From Stenotrophomonas sp. UBA2629 (GTDB lineage Bacteria > Pseudomonadota > Gammaproteobacteria > Xanthomonadales > Xanthomonadaceae), in contig DEOB01000010.1 of assembly GCA_002359895.1 (NCBI GenBank), positions 684,550-729,815 of the forward strand: a stretch of DNA of 45,266 nucleotides. Reading direction: 5' to 3'. The position numbers were made by a program, and so were the translations under genes. The notes under the pieces are model-generated. The model did no database searches and was not told where the DNA came from. It worked only from the letters and a program-made list of their open reading frames with translations. Position 1 is the stretch's first letter. Each line of letters starts with the position of its first letter. Below are positions 24,556-31,900 of the stretch, one piece after another.

Positions 24556-25107
24556 TTGAACCAGCAGATAACCCAACTTCTGCATCGTTGGCAGCAGGGT
24601 GACCTGGATGCACGCGAGCACCTGTTCGAGGCGCTGTACTCGGACCTGATGCAGATTGCGCGACACCGGCTGTCCAATCACACCAATGGCACGCTGCAGC
24701 CGGCGGCATTGGTGAACGAGTCGCTGATGCGTCTGTTGGGCAGTACCGCCGATTACAACGACCGCACCCATTTCATCGCCATTGCCGCATTGAAGATGCG
24801 CTCGGTGCTGGTGGACCACCTGCGCGCACGCTCGGCTGATAAGCGCGGCGGCAATGCCGAGCAACTCACGTTGTCACACGCGGTTGAAATGCAGGACGAC
24901 AGCGCCATCGGCTATGACGTGCTGGCGTTGCACCAGGCATTGAATCAGCTGGCGGAGATGGAGCCACGTGCGGCGAGCACGATTGAACTGACGTACTTCG
25001 GCGGCATGAGCCGCGAAGAGATTGCCTTGGTGCTGGGCGTGTCCGCGCCCACGGTCGACCGTGACCTGCGTTTTGCACGGGCATGGTTGAACCGCCAACT
25101 GCGCTGA
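24556..25107 (+). CDS. ECF-type RNA polymerase sigma factor (kinase-associated, ECF43-like)
   Basis: An alternative sigma factor of about 183 residues with region 2 (about 20-95: RLFEALYSDLMQ-like start, ALVNESLMRLLGS, HFIAIAALKMRSVLVDHLRAR) and a region 4 helix-turn-helix (RAASTIELTYFGGMSREEI, VSAPTVDRDLRFARAWL). It fits the TIGR02999/ECF43-like group. The frame is open back into the tRNA gene with no sensible start; TTG at 24556 is proposed because it follows GGGGGA and starts right before ITQLLHRWQQGD, the usual N-terminus. The kinase gene follows after 21 bp. In Vibrio (EcfP/PknT) and Xanthomonas (EcfK/PknS), sigma factors of this group are activated by a neighbouring Ser/Thr kinase rather than by an anti-sigma factor; none is seen here. 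The same mode is inferred. Confidence 0.85.
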   Translation: MNQQITQLLHRWQQGDLDAREHLFEALYSDLMQIARHRLSNHTNGTLQPAALVNESLMRLLGSTADYNDRTHFIAIAALKMRSVLVDHLRARSADKRGGNAEQLTLSHAVEMQDDSAIGYDVLALHQALNQLAEMEPRAASTIELTYFGGMSREEIALVLGVSAPTVDRDLRFARAWLNRQLR

Positions 25108-25128
25108 CCGGCGCAGAGCGGCCACCTC

Positions 25129-27891
25129 ATGGGCGTTGAGCGCTGGAGACAAGTCCGCGATCTGTTTGATGCGGTATGCGAACTGCCGCGCGAACACTGG
25201 CATGCCGCATTGCTTGAGCGCTGCGACGATGCATCGGTGCGTGAGGAAGTTGAGCAGCTGCTGCGTTCGCAGACGGTGGGGCTGAGCCGTGTCAGTAATC
25301 GCTTGGATACCGCGCTTGCGCAGGCCTTGATGCCTGAGTTTGGTGTGGGCGAACGACTGGGGCCATGGCGCCTGACCGAGCGTATTGCCCAAGGCGGAAT
25401 GGGTACCGTGTTCAAGGCCGAGCGCGCGGACGGTGTTTACCAGCGCACGGTGGCGATCAAGCTGCTGCACGGCTTGCCCGGCGCGATTGAAGTAGAGCGT
25501 CTGGAGGCGGAACGGCAGGTGCTGGCGGGCCTGCAGTTGCCGAATGTTGCGCGGTTGTACGACGGTGGCACCACACCCGATGGGCATCCCTATCTGGTGA
25601 TGGAGTATGTGGATGGTGTGCCGTTGGACCGCTGGTGCGCGGAGCAGGAGCTGGGCCTGGAGCAGCGGCTGCAGGTGTTTCTGGATATCTGCAGCATCGT
25701 GCAGTCCGCGCACGAGCAACTGGTGCTGCATTGCGATCTGAAACCCAACAACGTGCTGGTGATGAGCAATGGCCAGCCGGTGTTGCTGGACTTTGGTCTG
25801 GCGCGCCTGCTCAACGAAGCGCGTGACAGCCAGAACGCAGGCTTCTGCACGCCGGCCTATGCCAGCCCGGAAATGATTTCCGGCGCCGCTGTCGGCGCGG
25901 CCAGTGATGTGTACAGTTTGGGTGTGATGTTGGTGGAGTTGCTGTCACTGCGGGCATGCGCGCGCGAGCCGCAGGACACCGAGGTGCCGGTGGCGTTGCC
26001 CAGCGCCAATGCGTCGGCGGAACTGCCGTGGCGCGACAAGTTGCGTGGCGATCTGGACGCCATTGCGCGCAAGGCCTGTGCGCTGACGGTGAGCGAGCGG
26101 TATCGCACGGTGCAGGCATTGATCAGCGATGTGCATTGTTATCTGGGCAACAAGCCGGTGAAGGCGCGCGGTGGTGGGCGTGTATATCGGCTGCGCAAAG
26201 GCATGCGCCGCAACTGGCATGCGGTGTCGCTGGTTGCAGGCCTGGTGGCGGTGTCGTTGATCTTTGTGGGCGGGCTGCTCAAGACCCGGCAGCAGGCACA
26301 GGAGGAGGCTGCGATAGCCCAGCAGGTCAGTAACTTCATGGTGGGCGTTTTTGAAACCGCTGACCCGTTCCTGCGTACCGAGCGGGGGGGCGAAGAACTT
26401 ACCTCACGGCAGTTGCTGGACAAGGCGGCGCTGCAGGTGTCGCACGATCTGGCCGATGCGCCGGCGCAGTTGGCGCGGATGCGCGCCGTGCTGGGCGTGG
26501 CATATCAGAACTCCGGCGTGCCGCATCAGGCCGAAGCACTGTTGCAGCAGGCCTACAGCGGTTTCATGGACCCAAGAGTCGCCCGCAAAGACGACGCGGC
26601 GGCGGTGCTGGCCGATCTGGCGGTGCAGAAAACGCTGGACGGCAATGGCCCCCTTGGGCTGCAGATGGCCGAGCAGGGCTTGGGGCTGCTGGGTGCGGAA
26701 CAGGCGCCTGCGATTAGGGCCAAGCTGCTCGGTGCCAAAGGTATGGCGTTGATCAATCAACAGGCGTTCGACCAAGCAGAAATTGCGTTGGATGCCGCAA
26801 CGGATCTGTACGCGCAACTGGCAGACCCCACTGCTGCGGCCAAGCGCCTGGAGCTGACCTACAACAAGGGATTGATGTACCTGCGTTGGGGCCGCCCGCA
26901 AGCGGCCGAGCGTGAATTTGCCGAGGTGATCACCAACCTGCATGGCCGTCGCACCAGCATGGCGCTGGCTTCGGAAGTGCGGCTGGCGGAGTTGATGCGC
27001 GAACAGGGCCGCTACGCACAGGCATTGCCGTTGCTGCAGTCAGGCATGCGCCATGCCCTGGACCTGTACGGCCCCAGAAGCCGCTTTGTGCTTCTCCAGC
27101 ATGATGGGCTGGCTGACCTGTACAGCGATTCCGGTGACTACGTTGCGGCCGACAAACAGTACGAGCAGCGTCACGCGCTGAGTGCGCTGCTGGACGGCCC
27201 GGACTCGGTGGAGTACTCGATGGGGCTGTTCAACCACGGCTCGTTGCGCGAGTTGCGTGGCGACCTGTTGTCAGCCGAACGTCTGTATCGGCAGGCCCTG
27301 GAAATACGGACGGAAAAACTGGGCCGTGAATCGCCCACCAGCCTGCGTGCCGAGAGTGGCTTGGGCCGGCTGCTGATGCGTGATGGGCGGATGGAAGAGG
27401 CCGGGAGGTTGCTGGCCCATGCAGACCAGGGGCTGGCCGCCGCGCTGCCGGTGGATGCTCCTGGCCGGGTCGAGGCGCGTTTGAACTGGATTGAGTGGCA
27501 GGTGCGCATGGGCCAGACCGGGCAGGCAGGCCGGTTGCTTGCGGAGATGGCCGGCCACGTTCCCATCGGCCTGCACCTGCGCATGCTGCAGGCACGCGCG
27601 GCCTTGGCCTGGCGGCAGGGGGAGGCCGGGCAGGCGTTGATGTTGCGGCGGTCGGCGCTGGAATTTGCCCGTACCCGCTTTGGTGAAACCGGAAGCGAGG
27701 CAGCGAGCAGCCGCTTGGCGCTGGCCGAGACCCTGCTGTTGATGGGGCACGCGCAGCCGGCGCTTGAGGAACTGCACAGGGCCGAGCCGGTACTGACCAG
27801 GCTGCAGTTGGCGGCATCCCCTGAGCGGCGCCAGCTGGAGGGCCTGATGCTGCTGGCAAACTCCACGTTGGACGGCCAGCAAAAACAATGA
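25129..27891 (+). CDS. Membrane Ser/Thr protein kinase with TPR-like C-terminal half (kinase 2)
   Basis: A 920-residue kinase, paralogue of the one at 3449. Glycine loop QGGMG near residue 88, ATP-binding K111 (VAIKLL), catalytic loop HCDLKPNN (H201-D203), DFG at D221, YASPE segment, one membrane helix starting near residue 365, then about 530 residues of TPR-like helical repeats expected in the periplasm. All these positions are identical to kinase 1, so the two align without gaps over the first 220 residues at least. The catalytic loop is again HCD, not HRD. The gene follows the ECF sigma gene by 21 bp, so they form an operon. By analogy with PknT/PknS the likely substrate is the sigma factor; the C-terminal half may sense an envelope signal. 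Both are inference. Confidence 0.9.
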   Translation: MGVERWRQVRDLFDAVCELPREHWHAALLERCDDASVREEVEQLLRSQTVGLSRVSNRLDTALAQALMPEFGVGERLGPWRLTERIAQGGMGTVFKAERADGVYQRTVAIKLLHGLPGAIEVERLEAERQVLAGLQLPNVARLYDGGTTPDGHPYLVMEYVDGVPLDRWCAEQELGLEQRLQVFLDICSIVQSAHEQLVLHCDLKPNNVLVMSNGQPVLLDFGLARLLNEARDSQNAGFCTPAYASPEMISGAAVGAASDVYSLGVMLVELLSLRACAREPQDTEVPVALPSANASAELPWRDKLRGDLDAIARKACALTVSERYRTVQALISDVHCYLGNKPVKARGGGRVYRLRKGMRRNWHAVSLVAGLVAVSLIFVGGLLKTRQQAQEEAAIAQQVSNFMVGVFETADPFLRTERGGEELTSRQLLDKAALQVSHDLADAPAQLARMRAVLGVAYQNSGVPHQAEALLQQAYSGFMDPRVARKDDAAAVLADLAVQKTLDGNGPLGLQMAEQGLGLLGAEQAPAIRAKLLGAKGMALINQQAFDQAEIALDAATDLYAQLADPTAAAKRLELTYNKGLMYLRWGRPQAAEREFAEVITNLHGRRTSMALASEVRLAELMREQGRYAQALPLLQSGMRHALDLYGPRSRFVLLQHDGLADLYSDSGDYVAADKQYEQRHALSALLDGPDSVEYSMGLFNHGSLRELRGDLLSAERLYRQALEIRTEKLGRESPTSLRAESGLGRLLMRDGRMEEAGRLLAHADQGLAAALPVDAPGRVEARLNWIEWQVRMGQTGQAGRLLAEMAGHVPIGLHLRMLQARAALAWRQGEAGQALMLRRSALEFARTRFGETGSEAASSRLALAETLLLMGHAQPALEELHRAEPVLTRLQLAASPERRQLEGLMLLANSTLDGQQKQ

Positions 27892-27898
27892 TTTGGGT

Positions 27899-27919
27899 GC
27901 TTGGTCTGAGCGACCAAGC
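27899..27919 (+). terminator. Hairpin after kinase 2, possible weak terminator
   Basis: A perfect 8-bp stem (27899-27906 with 27912-27919, GCTTGGTC/GACCAAGC) with loop TGAGC, starting eight bases after the kinase stop codon. There is no T-run, so it may stabilise the mRNA 3' end, be an operator, or terminate only weakly. Confidence 0.4.
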
Positions 27920-27954
27920 CGATGACTGCAATTGCAGCCAAGCAATGGCAACCC

Positions 27955-27984
27955 ATTCATGATCAATTTGTGAACGAATTCATG
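27955..27984 (+). promoter_or_regulatory. AT-rich control region upstream of sapC with CRP/Clp-like site
   Basis: The 194-bp gap before the SapC gene has an AT-rich core. TGTGA-ACGAAT-TCATG (27969-27984) matches the CRP/Clp palindrome TGTGA-N6-TCACA at eight of ten positions. A 7-bp direct repeat ATTCATG occurs at 27955-27961 and 27978-27984, 23 bp apart. In Xanthomonas, Clp is a c-di-GMP-controlled CRP homologue. No firm sigma70 or ECF promoter could be assigned here. Confidence 0.35.
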
Positions 27985-28085
27985 TTTTGATGGGCCGAGC
28001 CGGCCTTTGAGTGATCGGAATCTGCTGCTTTCCCCGGTTTATCAGATAGGGAGCATTTTTTTCGTCATCACCCAGGGGGATATCC

Positions 28086-28841
28086 ATGAAGCAGTTGCTG
28101 ATCTATGAGCGCCCGGTGCAGTTGAACCGCGTTGCGCACCGCAATCACCGGGTTGTGGCCAGCCAAGGTGATTTCCGTTTCGCCAATGCGGTGAACTCGG
28201 TGCCGTTGGCCTGTGTGGAGTTTGCGCAGGTGGTGCGGCAGTACCCCATCGTTTTTGCCGGCAACAGTGCCGATGCGGTAGTGCCTGCGGCATTGCTGGG
28301 CCTGCGCAGCGGGCAGAATCTGATGGTCGATGAGCAGGGCCGTTGGGCGGACGGCGCCTATGTGCCGGCGTTCCTGCGCCGCTATCCATTCGTGCTCGCC
28401 GAACGCGAGGCTGAGGCCGGTGACTTCACCGTATGCCTGGATGCAGCCTATGACGGCATCCGCGAGGGTGGCGAAGAAGGTGCGCCGCTGTTCGATGAAG
28501 AAGGCAAGGACAGCGCGCTGCTGACCAATGCCCTGCAGTTCCTGCAGGAATACCAGTTGCACCTGGCGCGCACCCGCGAGTTCACCAACGCGCTGGCCAC
28601 CCATGGCTTGTTGGTGTCCAAGCAGATCAACGTGCAGACCGCACAGGGCGAGACGTCGTCGCTGGATGGTTTCTTCGTGGTTGACGAAGACAAGCTGCGT
28701 GATCTGAAAGGCAAGGCGCTGCAGGAGCTGAACAAGTCCGGTGACCTGGGCTGGATCTACGCGCACCTGTTGTCGTTGGCCAACGTGGAAATGCTCAGCC
28801 GCGCGCTGGACAAGACCGCCGTCCCGGCCGCCAAGCACTAA
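28086..28841 (+). CDS. SapC-family protein
   Basis: A 251-residue protein of the SapC family (Pfam SapC). Typical sequences are NRVAHRNHRVV near the N-terminus, then FANAVNSVPLACVEF, YPIVFAG, GAYVPAFLRRYPFVL, and the C-terminal DGFFVVDEDKLRDL...GDLGWIYAHLLSLANV. No signal peptide or membrane helix is visible, so it is probably cytoplasmic. The family is named after a protein of the Campylobacter fetus S-layer locus; its biochemical role is unclear. The ATG at 28086 has a strong ribosome binding site, AGGGGGA (28074-28080). It lies 100 bp before the giant adhesin gene in the same direction, which suggests a role in making or exporting that adhesin (inference). Confidence 0.85.
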   Translation: MKQLLIYERPVQLNRVAHRNHRVVASQGDFRFANAVNSVPLACVEFAQVVRQYPIVFAGNSADAVVPAALLGLRSGQNLMVDEQGRWADGAYVPAFLRRYPFVLAEREAEAGDFTVCLDAAYDGIREGGEEGAPLFDEEGKDSALLTNALQFLQEYQLHLARTREFTNALATHGLLVSKQINVQTAQGETSSLDGFFVVDEDKLRDLKGKALQELNKSGDLGWIYAHLLSLANVEMLSRALDKTAVPAAKH

Positions 28842-28863
28842 TCCTCACTCTCAAAACGCATCG

Positions 28864-28887
28864 GCGCGGCTGTGCATGCAGCCGCGC
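28864..28887 (+). other. Perfect hairpin in the sapC-adhesin gap
   Basis: A 9-bp GC-rich stem (28864-28872 with 28879-28887) closing a six-base loop TGCATG. It begins 22 bases after the sapC stop and ends 54 bases before the adhesin ATG, with no T-run. It could be a weak terminator or processing site that lowers adhesin mRNA relative to sapC, or a 5' leader structure of the adhesin mRNA. Confidence 0.55.
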
Positions 28888-28941
28888 GCCCGCATACCTG
28901 AGCGTTGCAGCCCTGCCTGCAATGCTGCCCGGAGCCTCGTC

Positions 28942-31900
28942 ATGAATCGCATTACCACCACTGGCAAGAACCGTCTTTCTGTAAAGGCCTCATTGCTGGA
29001 AGAGCAGCAGCCGCGTCCTGCACGGCTGGCCGCCGCGATTGGCTCGGTGCTGGGCATGGCATTGCCATTTGCCGTGTGGGCCGGTGATGCGGGCAGCTCC
29101 ATGACAACGGATGGCAACACCGCAACGACGGTGACACCGGCGGGAGGGGATCACTGGAAAGTCACCACCGCTACGACCAAGGGCCGGGCCTCGGGCGCGG
29201 TGGCGTTCAACTCGTTCAAGGAATTCGGTATCGAGCAGGGGCAGACAGTCGACCTGATCCTGCCTACCAAGGACGGCAGCCAGGTACACAACCTGGTCAA
29301 CCTGGTGAGTGATTCACGTGCCTACATCAACGGCACCTTGAATGGCTTGCTGGCCGATGAGGCAACGGTGGGTGGGCGGGTGTTCTTCGTCGACCCGCAT
29401 GGCCTGCTGGTAGGCAAAACCGGTGTGTTGAATGTGGGATCGTTGTCGGTGGCCACGCCCCGGCAGGCGGTGATGGGAGATATCCTCGCCGGTGGTGAGG
29501 CACTGGATGGCCTGCTGTACGGCACGTTGAAGCCGGAACAACTGGACAGCGGTGCGGTGGACATCCAAGGCCGGATCAATGCCGCCAATGGCGTGCGCGT
29601 GCAGGCGCGTGCCATTGATGTCACCGGTACCATTCTGGTGGCTGTTGCCCCGGCGGGCGGTCGCGATGCCAACGCCAGCCTGCAGCGCGTTGACGAGGCG
29701 GCGGTCAACACCGGTGGTGCCGGCGCGCCGCTGGTGCTGCTCAATGATGGCGGCAAGATCCAACTGCGTGCTGCTGCCATCACCGACACCGGCTTTGGTC
29801 TGCGTGAGGCCAAAGCCACCGTCACTGTTGGCGGCGTGCTGGAGGCGGACGACATCGAGCTGACTGCCACGGCAGCAGTGGATTCCAGCTACGACAAGGA
29901 TTCGGCCGCGTTCGATGACGTGGAAGCCAACGTGGTGGGGAGCCTCACCGACGTCGGCACCTTGACCGACCTGGGCGATGCCTTGGTGAACCTGGGTGTG
30001 GACAAGGTGCTGGGCGAGCAGGTGTCGTTTTTGCATGCTAAGACCACCGCACGGGTTGAGGTGACAGGCAGCGCCAAGCTGACGGCGCTCAACGACATCA
30101 CCCTGCACGCAAGTACCCGCCAAGCCATCGACAATTCGGCCGCTGGCAAGGCCTATGACAAGGGCGAATTCGCCACCGATGCTCAAGGCAACCCGGTCAA
30201 AGATGCCAGTGGCAATCCGGTGCCGAAGAAACACCTGCTGAGCCTGGGGGCGGCCTACGGCCAGATCAATGCAACCACCGAGGCCATCATCGGCTCCAAT
30301 GCAACGGTCACCGCAGGGGGCGAGCTGGCTGTGAAAGCCGACGCCGATACAGCAATGAAGCTGGCGGCCGAATCGTTTGCCCAGAACAACACCAAGCTTG
30401 GCTTCACTGCAGCCATCAGCAACGTCAACGTCACTACCCGCGCGGTGATTGAATCCGGCGGCGCGACGCTGACCGCCGGCAGCGTCAACGTATCGGCAGT
30501 GAATACTTCGTCCATTGAAACCTCGGCCACCGCGCGTGCGGATGCCCAAGGCGCGGTGGGGTTGGCCGGTGCGGTGAGCCTGCAGAACATTGCGGCCGAG
30601 GCACGCCTTGACCGCGGCGTGACCACGCATGCCACAGGCGGCAGCAGCGGCGATGTCACCGTGCAGGCGGCCAGCATCACCTCGCTCAACAAGACGACCA
30701 GCCTCATCGCCGGACCCAAGCCCGAGCCCAAGCCGGGTGAGGAAGAGATCAAGCAGATCAAGGACGAGGGCCGCGATGGCTTGATGAGCGTGGTGCAGTC
30801 GCTTGCCGGCTCGGGCATTGGCGCGGCCATCAGCAAGATCAGTGGCGACGGTGACGCAGGCGGCGGCAATGGTGGCACCACGCCGACCACACCGCCGAAA
30901 GCTTCGCCGTTCCGCCTGGGTGGTGCGATCAGCTTTGTCGATGGTGAGCACACCGCCAAGGCCTCGATCGGCAGCGGCGCCACGATCACCAGTGCCGGCG
31001 ACATCGTGGTGGACAGCCAGGTGATCGACGCGCAGATCGGCAACCATGCCATCAGCAACGTGTTGGCCAAGGGCAAGAATGCGGATGGTTCGGCATTTGC
31101 GCTCTCCGGCGCCATTACCATCGCCAACCTGAAGCACGACGCGCAGACGCTGATCAACAGCGGCGCGCAGCTCAGCGGCCAGCACATAGGCTTGGCCTCG
31201 GATGTGCGACTGCCGCGCGATTTCAGCGCGCTTACCGGTGCGGTTCCCGACTTCAGCAGCTTTGACAAGTTCAAGGATTCGCTGACGGCGGCCAAGAATC
31301 TGATCACCGATCCGTCGGATCTGTTTGGCTCGTATTCGGCCGCCAAGGGCTCCGCCGAAGAAGTGGCCATCGGCGGTGCGGTGAGCTATTTCAAGGCCAA
31401 AAACAGCGCCCGTACCGATGTTGCCAGTGGTGCAAGCCTGAAGACCACCGATACCTCCGGCAAGGCCTGGACGTCGGCACTGGACGGCAAGGACCATGCC
31501 GATAAAGTACGCGCGCGTAGCTTCGACGCAGCTGCCGATATCAGTGCGACCACGGACGTCACCGCGCTGCATGCAGCTGGTGATTTGGCGCTGAAAAACC
31601 TCAAGACCAGCAACGTGGGCGACGGTGGCGCGGCACTGGGCGGCAGCGTCGGCTACATGGATTACGACAATACCGCTGCGGCCATCGTCAATGACGGTGT
31701 CACCATTGATGCTGGCGCAGGCTCGATTGCGGTTGATGCAGCCAACAAAGAATTCATCGTTTCGCTGGCGCTGCAGTCCGGCCAGGGCGGCAGCATTGGT
31801 GTCAACGGCACTGCGTCGGCGCTGGATCTGGACAGCCATACGCTGGCCGGTATCAGCAACCGCGCGACGTTGACCGGCGGCAAGATTGGCGTGTCGGCCG

